Virus record (IMG/VR): IMGVR_UViG_3300006916_000102
Location: 1 to 41,760 of that record
Source: a virus
Length of the DNA stretch: 41,760 bases
Direction: 5' to 3' (one strand)
Shown here: positions 25,124 to 31,877 of the stretch, in pieces
Layout of the letters: each line of letters opens with the position of its first letter
How positions within the stretch are numbered: position 1 is the first letter of the stretch
Position numbers and translations under genes: made by a program
Notes under the pieces: model-generated
What the model saw: the letters and a program-made list of their open reading frames with translations, nothing else
What the model was told of the DNA's origin: nothing
Databases searched by the model: none

Positions 25124-25231
25124 ATTTTAAAATAAGTAAAATAATTGTTTACATTATAAATCTTAAGATCTATAATATTAATATCAATTGAGCAATCAAT
25201 TAGATAAATATAAACTTTAAAATGATAAAAT
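25124..25231 (+). repeat. 108-bp exact direct repeat, copy 1 (promoter plus leader)
   Basis: Positions 25124-25231 are identical to 33401-33508. The unit holds ATTTTAAAAT, the -35 and -10 boxes, and the 5' leader to its ATGATAAAAT end, but no complete gene. Each copy drives a different operon segment. Confidence 0.9.
25148..25176 (+). promoter_or_regulatory. rightward early promoter 3
   Basis: TTTACA (25148-25153), 17-base spacer, TATAAT (25171-25176), with ATTTTAAAAT at 25124-25133 and AGTAAA-N7-TTTACA overlapping the -35 box. Its leader ends in a three-codon mini-ORF (25222-25233) that overlaps the next start by ATGA. Confidence 0.78.
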
Positions 25232-25421
25232 GATAAAAACAATAAAAAATATAAATGAAAAAATTACTTTAGTAAGACAAGAAATTAAAAACATTGATGA
25301 AAAACTTACTAAATTATATGATGAAGGATTTAAAAAAAATCAAATCAGAATTGAAGATTTAGAAGCTAAACAAAATCTTCTTAAAGATAAAAGAGAAGAA
25401 TTAATTTCTAAAACTATTTAA
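25230..25421 (+). CDS. 63-residue coiled-coil protein
   Basis: A highly charged helical protein with heptad-like Ile/Leu spacing over almost its full length (INEKITLVRQEIKNIDEKL; IEDLEAKQNLLKDKREEL), so probably a dimeric coiled coil. The start codon overlaps the TGA of an upstream mini-ORF (MIK stop), which suggests coupled translation. Function unknown. Confidence 0.6.
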   Translation: MIKTIKNINEKITLVRQEIKNIDEKLTKLYDEGFKKNQIRIEDLEAKQNLLKDKREELISKTI

Positions 25422-25512
25422 TAAGAATAAAAGTTTGAATTTACAACAAATTTAGTTAATTGACAATAGATAAATAATTAAAAAGCAATTGAACAAAACA
25501 AAAAATAGTAAA

Positions 25513-25532
25513 TGACGGCTCGGAAAGACGAG
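25513..25532 (+). ncRNA. short RNA hairpin, copy 1 of a repeated element
   Basis: TGACGG then CTCG-GAAAGA-CGAG forms a 4-bp stem with a hexaloop, 36 bases before the next gene. Nineteen of twenty bases recur at 28194-28213, where the stem is extended to five pairs. Here it is followed by TAATATAATTATTAAC, a segment also found before the ssDNA-binding protein gene. Confidence 0.45.
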
Positions 25533-25567
25533 TAATATAATTATTAACAATTAAAATATAAAATAAA

Positions 25568-26077
25568 ATGTCTTTAGAAAATGCAATCCTAAAATTAGCC
25601 GAAGCAATGAATAACAATGCTGAAGCAATAAGAGAATCAAATAAACCCATTATTGAAGGTTTTGAAAAACCTATAAAAACTCCGGTTGATCTTAATGTTG
25701 AAATTAAAAATCCTACTGAAGCTTTAGAATATGAAGTAGATAATGAAAAAAATGAAGTTAAGTTTAAAGAAAAGAAAAAATCAACAAAAACTAAAAAAGA
25801 AGAAATATCTATAGGTTATAAACCTGCTGAAGAAATTGCTCCGGTTGAAAAACAATCTAAATCTATTACAAAAGTTGAACTAAAAAAAGAAGTTGATGAA
25901 GTTAAGAAAATAACTTTTGAAGATGTTCAACAAATTGCAACAAGCAAAATGAAAGGAAAAGGTATTGATAGAAAAGTGGTTAAAAAAATCATTACTGATA
26001 TTAAAACTGATGCTCAAATATCAGATTTAAATGATGAAGAATTAGTTACTGCTTATAATCAAATTAACGCCCTTTAA
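25568..26077 (+). CDS. hypothetical protein preceding the DUF2800 nuclease gene
   Basis: A 169-residue charged protein. The first 30 residues are a helix of the MSLENAILKLAEAMNNNAEAI type, commonly seen in phage proteins next to DUF2800/DUF2815 genes. The centre (60-120) is low-complexity Lys/Glu. The C-terminal 50 residues (FEDVQQIATSKMKGKGIDRKVVKKIITDI) form a helical domain that could be nucleic-acid binding. The gene order suggests a role with the recombination proteins. Exact function unknown. Confidence 0.65.
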   Translation: MSLENAILKLAEAMNNNAEAIRESNKPIIEGFEKPIKTPVDLNVEIKNPTEALEYEVDNEKNEVKFKEKKKSTKTKKEEISIGYKPAEEIAPVEKQSKSITKVELKKEVDEVKKITFEDVQQIATSKMKGKGIDRKVVKKIITDIKTDAQISDLNDEELVTAYNQINAL

Positions 26078-26079
26078 AA

Positions 26080-26226
26080 ATGTCTAAAGAAAAAATAAAT
26101 AATCAATTAGAAGAATTAGATAAATTATTAAATGAAAAACGAGTTTTAAATGAAACAGATATTCTAAAAGTTTCAATACAAGCTATTCAAAAAATAATAA
26201 ATATATTAAAAGAAATTAATAATTAA
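26080..26226 (+). CDS. 48-residue coiled-coil protein
   Basis: Begins two bases after the previous stop and ends two before the DUF2800 gene, so it is clearly part of the operon. It is entirely helical, with Leu/Ile heptads (LEELDKLLNEKRVL; IQAIQKIINILKEI). The short linking gene may encode a subunit of a complex with its neighbours; no family is recognised. Confidence 0.55.
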   Translation: MSKEKINNQLEELDKLLNEKRVLNETDILKVSIQAIQKIINILKEINN

Positions 26227-26228
26227 AA

Positions 26229-27470
26229 ATGTCTGATACAAAACAAAAAGATCACGCAAAGCTTTCAGCTTCAGGATCTGCAAAATGGTTAAATTGTGCA
26301 GGTTCTGTTTTAGCTGAAGAGCAAACAGCTTTATTAGAAAAACAAAAGTATGATGAAGCTGTTGCAAGAGGTGAAAATCCTAAAATAAAAGTTAATACTT
26401 TTGCTGAACTTGGAACTTTAGCCCATGAATTAGCTGATATTTGTTTAAAAAAAGAACAAGATGCTATTGAGTGGGTTGATCGAGAAATTTCTTGTGAGTC
26501 TGATGGTAAACTATTAAAAATAGTTGTAGATAAAGAAATGGCTAAATTTGTTCAAGAATATCTTGATTATGTTAGAGCTCATGAAACTAATAATTCTCAA
26601 TTATATACTGAGGATAGAGTTGATTTTTCTCATCTTGTGCCAGAAGGTTTTGGAACTTTAGATAGTGCTGTTTTAGATTATAGCACCGGAATTTGTCATA
26701 TTTTTGATTTAAAATATGGCGAAGGTGTTTTAGTTGAAGCTGAAGAAAATACTCAAGGCCAATTATATGCTTTAGGTTTATATAATGAATTAAAATTTTT
26801 AGATATTATTAAATCTTTTAAAATCCATATTGTTCAGCCTAGAAAATACTCAATTACTTCTTGGGAAATATCAGTTAAAGATTTAACTAAATTTGGTGAA
26901 AGAGCTAAACTTAGAGCTAAACTAGCTTTAGCAAAAAATCCTAAAAGAACTCCAGGTGAAAAACAATGTACTTGGTGTGATGCAAGATTTACTTGTAAAG
27001 CCTTAGAAGAATTTACTTTTGAGCTTATATCTGATGATTTTGAAGATTTAGGGGCTAAAAATCTTAATAAATTACCTGAAGAAGCTATGAAAAAAATTAA
27101 TTCAATTTCTGATGAAAGAATCAAAGAGTTATTAGATAATAAGAAATTAATAGAGAAATTTCTTAAAAATATCGAAGAGCATACTTTAGAAAGAATGCAA
27201 AAAGGTGAAAAAATACCAGGTTACAAATTAGTTCAAAAGAAATCTAATAGAACTTGGATAAATGAAGCTGAAGCAGTATTAGTTGAAGAGTTAGGAGAAA
27301 AAGCTTATACTCAAAAACTAATTGGAATTACAGCAGCTGAAAAACTTCTTGATAAAAAACAAATGGAAGAACTTACTTACAAACCTGAAGGCGGTATTGA
27401 AATGGCTCCTGAAAAAGATAAAAGAGAAGCTGTTCAATGTGTTATTGATCAATTTGAGGATATTAAATAG
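26229..27470 (+). CDS. DUF2800 PD-(D/E)XK nuclease with Cys cluster
   Basis: A 413-residue protein. The N-terminus has the family's SASGSAKWLNCAGS (Cys23) and GTLAHELADICL. The nuclease core lies near residues 139-162: GTLDSAVLD followed by IFDLKYG, giving D and D-x-K. A Cys group near 246-257 (QCTWCDARFTC), with Cys23, is arranged like the iron-sulphur cluster of Cas4/AddB-type nucleases. It probably processes DNA ends for phage recombination. It stands just upstream of the DUF2815 ssDNA-binding gene, the usual pairing. Confidence 0.88.
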   Translation: MSDTKQKDHAKLSASGSAKWLNCAGSVLAEEQTALLEKQKYDEAVARGENPKIKVNTFAELGTLAHELADICLKKEQDAIEWVDREISCESDGKLLKIVVDKEMAKFVQEYLDYVRAHETNNSQLYTEDRVDFSHLVPEGFGTLDSAVLDYSTGICHIFDLKYGEGVLVEAEENTQGQLYALGLYNELKFLDIIKSFKIHIVQPRKYSITSWEISVKDLTKFGERAKLRAKLALAKNPKRTPGEKQCTWCDARFTCKALEEFTFELISDDFEDLGAKNLNKLPEEAMKKINSISDERIKELLDNKKLIEKFLKNIEEHTLERMQKGEKIPGYKLVQKKSNRTWINEAEAVLVEELGEKAYTQKLIGITAAEKLLDKKQMEELTYKPEGGIEMAPEKDKREAVQCVIDQFEDIK

Positions 27471-27499
27471 AAATTTATTTTATAAATATTAAATTTTAA

Positions 27500-27528
27500 T
27501 TTACATTTAAAATCTATGTATTTATAAT
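27500..27528 (+). promoter_or_regulatory. rightward early promoter 4 (before ssDNA-binding protein)
   Basis: TTTACA (27500-27505), 17-base spacer, TATAAT (27523-27528). Unlike the other promoters it lacks the ATTTTAAAAT palindrome and the TGTAAA arm, so it may be under different control. Confidence 0.7.
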
Positions 27529-27533
27529 AAATA

Positions 27534-27559
27534 TTGTTCAAGTGTGGCGATTTGAGCAA
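27534..27559 (+). ncRNA. 5'-end hairpin of the ssDNA-binding protein mRNA
   Basis: TTGTTCAA (27534-27541) and TTGAGCAA (27552-27559) form an 8-bp stem (one G-T pair) with a 10-base loop. It begins about six bases after the -10 box, so it would lie at the very 5' end of the transcript, where hairpins protect mRNA from decay. Confidence 0.5.
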
Positions 27560-27602
27560 TTACTTTTTGCCAATATAATTATTAACTTAAAATTTAAATA
27601 AA

Positions 27603-28112
27603 ATGTCTAAAAAAATTAAAATCGAAAATGCAAGATTATCTTATCCAAATCTTTTTCAAAAAGGATTTTATGAAGGTAAAGAAAATAAGAAATATACAGC
27701 AACATTAGTTTTAGATAAATCTAATCCTAAGCATATTGCCGCTAAAAAGCTTATTGACGAGCAAATTGAAACTATCTATAAAGAAACTAAGACAGAAAGA
27801 ATTGACTTCAAAGAAGACAAATTTTGTGTTAAAGAAGAATCGGCAGATTTTGAAAATTCTTGGTTAATTAAAGTAGGTAATTCTAAACGCCCTACTATTA
27901 TTGATAGAGATAAATCTCCATTAGCTGAAAGTGATGAAAAAATCTATGCAGGTTGCTATGTAAATGTAATTATAGATTTTTATTATTACGATAAGCAATA
28001 TGGTAAATTTATTTTATCTAACTTATATGGAGTTCAATTTTCTGAAGATGGTGAACCTTTTGGAACTGGCCCTGTAGATGTTACTGATGAATTTGATGAT
28101 ATTGATCTATAA
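27603..28112 (+). CDS. DUF2815 ssDNA-binding protein
   Basis: A 169-residue OB-fold protein. The start KKIKIENARLSYPNLFQ, the KYTATLVLDK segment and the acidic end (DVTDEFDDIDL) are typical of DUF2815, a T7 gp2.5-like phage SSB family. The acidic tail should contact polymerase or helicase, as in other SSBs. It has its own promoter and hairpin leader, fitting the high amounts needed. It lies between the DUF2800 nuclease and the polymerase. Confidence 0.88.
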   Translation: MSKKIKIENARLSYPNLFQKGFYEGKENKKYTATLVLDKSNPKHIAAKKLIDEQIETIYKETKTERIDFKEDKFCVKEESADFENSWLIKVGNSKRPTIIDRDKSPLAESDEKIYAGCYVNVIIDFYYYDKQYGKFILSNLYGVQFSEDGEPFGTGPVDVTDEFDDIDL

Positions 28113-28193
28113 ATCATCAATAAAGAATGGCGGTGTTTATTATTTTAAACGGTGTAGTAGCTTAAAGGTGAATAACTTGGTATAAAAAATAAT

Positions 28194-28214
28194 TGACAGC
28201 TCGGAAAGACGAGC
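28194..28214 (+). ncRNA. short RNA hairpin, copy 2 of a repeated element
   Basis: GCTCG-GAAAGA-CGAGC preceded by TGACA; differs by one base from the 20-base copy at 25513-25532. Here it is followed by ATTCTTTTT, so it might act as a weak terminator after the ssDNA-binding gene, but copy 1 has no T run. Confidence 0.5.
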
Positions 28215-28222
28215 ATTCTTTT

Positions 28223-28290
28223 TATGTTTAAATGTGTCGTCATTTATAGTTAAACGTTCCAAATTATTTATGGCGGCACTTTTAAGCATA
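28223..28290 (+). ncRNA. 21-bp stem-loop within the structured RNA candidate
   Basis: The arms are 28223-28243 and 28270-28290, with a 26-base loop. Twenty of 21 positions pair (three G-U), with one T-T mismatch. G-U pairs and the mismatch suggest an RNA, not DNA, structure. Confidence 0.65.
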
Positions 28291-28398
28291 AATTAGCAAA
28301 TCATCTAGTGACAGTTAAGACACATAATAAATTAAGAGACGTCAGATCAGGCCTGACTTTGTTAATTTATGCTGATATAAAATCATAAAACGAATATA

Positions 28399-30342
28399 AT
28401 GGAAAATTTAGTAGTATTAGATTGTGAGGTTTATCCTAACTATTTTCTAGTAGCTTTTAAAAGCTTAGATTTAGGTAAAATAATTACAATAGAAATAAAA
28501 GGCGAAAATAATGTATTGGACAATGAATCCCATAGAAAGCTTAATACTATTATGCAAACAAGACATACTTTTGGTTTCAATAGCCGAAATTATGACATCC
28601 CCGTTATACTCTTTGCTCTAAGAAGAAAATCAGCCTCTCAAATTCATCAATTATCATCATTCATTATTGAAAATAATGCTTACGGTTGGCAAACCATGCA
28701 AAAATTCGGTTTAAATTGGGATAAAAATAAAATTAAACATTTTGATGTTCAAGAACCGGCTCCAGGCGTTAAAGTAAGCCTTAAGCTTTACGGTGGAAGA
28801 ATGCACTCAAAAAGATTGCAAGATCTTCCTATCGAGCCTAATTCAATGCTAACAGATAAAGAAATGCAAGATACATTACTTTATTGTATAAATGATCTTG
28901 ATACTACAATTGATCTTTATAATTCAATTAAAGATAGAATTGATTTACGTGTTGATATGTCAAAGCAATATGATCAAGATTTAATGAGTAAATCGGATGC
29001 TCAAATTGCAGAAGCTTTAATTAAATCAGAATTATCTAAGAAAAATCCACATAAAAACATAAAAGCGCCTAAATTACCAGATAATTTAAGTTTTAAACCT
29101 GATATTCCAGAATTTATTAAATTTGAAACAAAACAACTTCAAGATATTTTAGATATTATAAAGAATCATCATTTCAAATTAGATGCAAAAGGTTCTGTTA
29201 AATTACCACCTGAATTAAAAAAAGCTAAAATAGAAATAGGAAATTCTATTTATCAAATCGGAATCGGTGGTTTACATTCTACAGAAAGTAATCAAGCAAT
29301 GGTTCCTAAAGCTGATGAGCTATTAATTGATAAAGACGTAGCTTCATATTATCCTGCAATTATTGTTAATAATGATCTATATCCTAAACATTTAGGAACT
29401 GATTTTTTAGATGTTTATAAAGATATTATGGCCACAAGGCTTAAAGCTAAAAAAGAAGGAAATAAAGTTATTAATGAATCATTAAAGATTGTTTTAAATG
29501 GAACTTATGGTAAATTAGGTAGTAAATATTCAGTTATTTATTCGCCAGATTTATTGGTTACTGTAACACTTACCGGCCAATTATCTTTGTTAATGTTGAT
29601 CGAGAAGCTTGAATTAAAAGGAATTTCTGTTGTTTCAGCAAATACTGATGGTTTTGTTTCATTACTAAAAAAAGATCAATATGAGTTATATTCAATAGTT
29701 TGTTTTGACTGGGAATTAATAACAGGTTTTGATTTAGAAGAAAATAAATATAAAGGTTTATTTTCAAGAGATGTTAATAATTACTTTGCTATTACTGAAT
29801 ATGGAATAAAAAGAAAAGGAATTTTTGTTGTAGATGAGTTAAGTAAAAATCCAGGTGGCGCTATTTGTGTTAATGCTATAGTTGAATATTTAGTAAACAA
29901 AACTCCAATAGAAAAAACAATAAAAGAATGTAAAGATATAACTCAATTTTTATTAGTTAGAAGTGTTACAGGTGGAGCTGTTTTTAAAGATAAATATTTA
30001 GGAAGAGTTGTTAGATGGATTTATTCAACAAAAGGAAATACGATTACTTATAAAATAAGAGAAGATATTGATTTAACAGCTACTAGAAAAATCTTAAAAG
30101 AAAATAAAGATCAAATTAAACCTGAAAAATTTGATATTATAATTAAAGCTTCAAAAAAGCAATTAAAAGAAGTTTATTTTGAATATAGTAGATTTTTTGT
30201 AAATAAAATAACAAATCCTAAAGTGCCTAAATCTGAATATTCTAGGCCTATTATGGAGTTAAATGAATTTCCTGATGATATTGATTACAATAGATATATC
30301 GGGGAAGCTTTAGAAATATTAACAAACTTAGGAATGAAATGA
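28399..30342 (+). CDS. family B-type DNA polymerase with proofreading exonuclease
   Basis: A 647-residue polymerase. Exonuclease motifs: ExoI D8-C-E10, ExoII F-N61-SRNY-D66, ExoIII Y162-CIN-D166. Polymerase motif A is D313-VAS-YYP, motif B K363-IVL-N367-GTYG. Motif C reads S413-A-N-T-D417, so the first Asp of the usual D-T-D is Asn and the Tyr is Ser; the catalytic second Asp is kept. N-T-D forms occur in some phage polymerases, so activity is likely. It is compact, with no terminal-protein region recognised. The SSB gene lies just upstream. Confidence 0.88.
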   Translation: MENLVVLDCEVYPNYFLVAFKSLDLGKIITIEIKGENNVLDNESHRKLNTIMQTRHTFGFNSRNYDIPVILFALRRKSASQIHQLSSFIIENNAYGWQTMQKFGLNWDKNKIKHFDVQEPAPGVKVSLKLYGGRMHSKRLQDLPIEPNSMLTDKEMQDTLLYCINDLDTTIDLYNSIKDRIDLRVDMSKQYDQDLMSKSDAQIAEALIKSELSKKNPHKNIKAPKLPDNLSFKPDIPEFIKFETKQLQDILDIIKNHHFKLDAKGSVKLPPELKKAKIEIGNSIYQIGIGGLHSTESNQAMVPKADELLIDKDVASYYPAIIVNNDLYPKHLGTDFLDVYKDIMATRLKAKKEGNKVINESLKIVLNGTYGKLGSKYSVIYSPDLLVTVTLTGQLSLLMLIEKLELKGISVVSANTDGFVSLLKKDQYELYSIVCFDWELITGFDLEENKYKGLFSRDVNNYFAITEYGIKRKGIFVVDELSKNPGGAICVNAIVEYLVNKTPIEKTIKECKDITQFLLVRSVTGGAVFKDKYLGRVVRWIYSTKGNTITYKIREDIDLTATRKILKENKDQIKPEKFDIIIKASKKQLKEVYFEYSRFFVNKITNPKVPKSEYSRPIMELNEFPDDIDYNRYIGEALEILTNLGMK

Positions 30343-30575
30343 AAAAACTAAAAGAAATATTTATAAAAGAAACTAAACCTTGTGAAATTACGCCTTGTTA
30401 TCACGGTTTTGTTACTTTCAGTATGGTAAAAAATAAAGTTATAACTGCTATTATACCTTTAAATTTCATATTAATGATATTAAGAAGTTTATATTTGACT
30501 CTAAAATTTGCAGGACAAGATATGGATAGATTTTATGAACAACAAATAAAATTAAGAGGTAAAAATGAAAAATAA
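30339..30575 (+). CDS. small protein with a hydrophobic segment
   Basis: A 78-residue protein that overlaps the polymerase stop by four bases (ATGA), so it is coupled to it. Residues about 36-56 (ITAIIPLNFILMILRSLYLTL) are hydrophobic; the ends are basic. It may be a membrane-associated peptide or a small protein buried against a partner. No family is recognised. Confidence 0.6.
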   Translation: MKKLKEIFIKETKPCEITPCYHGFVTFSMVKNKVITAIIPLNFILMILRSLYLTLKFAGQDMDRFYEQQIKLRGKNEK

Positions 30576-30810
30576 AATATTACAATTAAAAAATATAGGT
30601 CGCGCTATCCATAAATATCCAGATGATAAATTTGTTTCAAATTGCTTAAGTGCAAGAGAAGTAAAAATTCAGATTTATATGTGGGGAAGAGACTTTGAAG
30701 CTAAAAAAGAAACTGATGAAAAATTATTAGAATCTATTTTAGAATCAGCAAAACAAGAACTTAAAGTTTTAGTATCAGGTGATACTGTTCAAGCTTTAAT
30801 TTGCCCTTAA
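30565..30810 (+). CDS. 81-residue protein of unknown function
   Basis: Overlaps the previous gene by 11 bases. It is mostly helical and charged, with a short NIGRAIHKYPDDKFVSNCLSAREVKI start and a Glu/Lys-rich second half. It has no recognised family. Close spacing to the polymerase segment suggests coexpression. Confidence 0.55.
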   Translation: MKNKILQLKNIGRAIHKYPDDKFVSNCLSAREVKIQIYMWGRDFEAKKETDEKLLESILESAKQELKVLVSGDTVQALICP

Positions 30811-30834
30811 TATTAACTTAAAATAATAAAAATT

Positions 30835-31320
30835 ATGTTTAAACCAGCTCAAGATATTCCAGAATTTATTCTTAAATTCATTAATGAAAGTAAGGCTATT
30901 GAAGGTATTTATAGGCCTGCTAGCGAAGCTGAAATTGAAACTGCTCTTAAGTTTCTTGATCTCAAGCAATTAACTTTAGCAGATTTAGAAAATTTTGTTT
31001 TAGTTTATCAACCTGATGCAAAATTACGTGATCAAATAGGCTTAAATGTTACTGTAGGAAATTATAGTCCACCAAAAGGCGGTCCTGAAATTAAGTTAAA
31101 TTTAGTTAGTTTTATTAATTCAATTAATGATAAATCAACTAATAAAGGTAAAGATCCTTTCTTAGCTCATAAGAAATTTGAGTCTTTACATCCATTTACT
31201 GATTGTAATGGAAGAACAGGAAGAATTATTTGGTTGTGGCAAATGCTAAAACTCAAGAAGAACTTTGCACCGCTTGGCTTCATGCAGTCTTGGTATTACC
31301 AATCGCTAAATAATAAATAA
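30835..31320 (+). CDS. Fic-domain protein with intrinsic inhibitory motif
   Basis: A 161-residue Fic protein. The catalytic loop is H119-PF-T-D123-C124-N125-G126-R127-TG-R130; the standard HPFx(D/E)GNGRxxR has Gly where this has Cys124. The flap region shows GNYSPPKGGPEIK (75-87), and the end (LGFMQSWYYQSL) is typical of a phage Fic group. Near the N-terminus S19-KAI-E23-G24 is the (S/T)xxxE(G/N) inhibitory motif that blocks ATP binding by pairing Glu with the loop Arg. Fic enzymes transfer AMP or other groups from nucleotides to protein hydroxyls. The target here is unknown. Confidence 0.85.
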   Translation: MFKPAQDIPEFILKFINESKAIEGIYRPASEAEIETALKFLDLKQLTLADLENFVLVYQPDAKLRDQIGLNVTVGNYSPPKGGPEIKLNLVSFINSINDKSTNKGKDPFLAHKKFESLHPFTDCNGRTGRIIWLWQMLKLKKNFAPLGFMQSWYYQSLNNK

Positions 31321-31323
31321 AAA

Positions 31324-31345
31324 TTTGTAAAAAGTAGTTTACAAA
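31324..31345. promoter_or_regulatory. perfect operator-like inverted repeat at promoter 5
   Basis: TTTGTAAA and TTTACAAA, separated by six bases, form an 8-bp perfect inverted repeat whose right arm contains the -35 box of the promoter before the GapR-like gene. It is the longest-armed copy of the TGTAAA/TTTACA element. Confidence 0.6.
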
Positions 31346-31366
31346 TAAGAAAATATATTTTAAAAT
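31338..31366 (+). promoter_or_regulatory. rightward early promoter 5 (before GapR-like gene)
   Basis: TTTACA (31338-31343), 17-base spacer, TAAAAT (31361-31366). The ATTTTAAAAT palindrome here (31357-31366) covers the -10 box itself, a direct block position for a regulator. Confidence 0.6.
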
Positions 31367-31407
31367 ATAGAAACTTACTACCCTTAATAATTTAAATAAA
31401 AACTAAA

Positions 31408-31659
31408 ATGATAAATAATACAATTACAAATGAAACAAAATTAGAGCTTAAAAATATGGTTGAAGAGGTTGAAAGATTGACTTCTCAAAAAGATCAAATT
31501 ACAAGTGAAATTAGAGAAACTTTTGAAGCAGCAGCAAATAAAGGATTTGATGTTAAAGCTATGAAAGAGGTAATTAAACTTCGCAAAAAAGATCCACAAA
31601 AAGCTATTAGTGAAGAAGATATGAGAGAACTTTACAAAGATTTATTAATTGAAATTTAA
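31408..31659 (+). CDS. GapR-like nucleoid protein (DUF2312)
   Basis: An 83-residue protein aligning by eye over its full length with alphaproteobacterial GapR: LKNMVEEVERLTSQKDQITSEI (first helix), then AANKGFDVKAMKEVIKLRKKD, with the conserved GFD and LRKKD, and a final short helix. GapR binds AT-rich, overtwisted DNA as a clamp and aids replication. A phage copy may manage its own AT-rich DNA or compete with the host protein. It has its own promoter, with the operator palindrome in the -10 box. It also marks an alphaproteobacterial host. Confidence 0.9.
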   Translation: MINNTITNETKLELKNMVEEVERLTSQKDQITSEIRETFEAAANKGFDVKAMKEVIKLRKKDPQKAISEEDMRELYKDLLIEI

Positions 31660-31667
31660 GGATAAGT

Positions 31668-31877
31668 ATGGAAACTAAAGATATTGAAAATATAATGGAT
31701 TTAATTGAGTTAACAAATAAAAATGCTAACGAAGGTAAATCTGAAGTTTTTGAACTTTCGCAAGCTGATGAATTAGATGAAAAAGAAAAATCTATTTCTA
31801 AAAAGTTTGATGAAATATTAGAAAATTTAGATGAAATTTATAAAATAATTCAATTTAAACATATAATAAAATGCTAA
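31668..31877 (+). CDS. small acidic helical protein
   Basis: A 69-residue acidic protein eight bases after the GapR-like gene, with an AAGGA-like ribosome site. It is helical, rich in Glu, Lys and Leu (MDLIELTNKN, ISKKFDEILENLDEIYKII). It overlaps the next gene by seven bases. No family recognised; its acidity and place next to a DNA-binding protein might suggest a partner, but that is only inference. Confidence 0.5.
   Translation: METKDIENIMDLIELTNKNANEGKSEVFELSQADELDEKEKSISKKFDEILENLDEIYKIIQFKHIIKC

Larger units (their letters stand above)
28115..28380 (+). ncRNA. structured RNA candidate upstream of the DNA polymerase
   Basis: This 286-bp gap (28113-28398) has no open frame above about 22 codons but carries clear pairing. 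(1) AAAGAATG 28122-28129 with CATTCTTT 28214-28221 closes a domain holding GTTTA-N6-TAAAC and the GCTCG-GAAAGA-CGAGC hairpin. (2) 28223-28243 pairs with 28270-28290 over 20 of 21 positions, three of them G-U. (3) ATAAATTAA 28327-28335 pairs with TTAATTTAT 28362-28370, with GTCAG/CTGAC inside. An 11-base segment at 28285-28295 also complements 28363-28373, an alternative fold. It could be a leader controlling polymerase or a free small RNA. Confidence 0.6.

Noticed and set aside
28193-28216. TTGACA at 28193-28198, a perfect -35 hexamer before the structured RNA hairpin.
   Set aside because: Nothing like a -10 box lies 16-18 bases downstream (the position reads TTCTTT), so it is not supported as a promoter.
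31324-31345. Hairpin TTTGTAAA/TTTACAAA after the Fic gene as a terminator.
   Set aside because: The stem is AT-only and no T-run follows; overlap with a -35 box makes an operator more likely.
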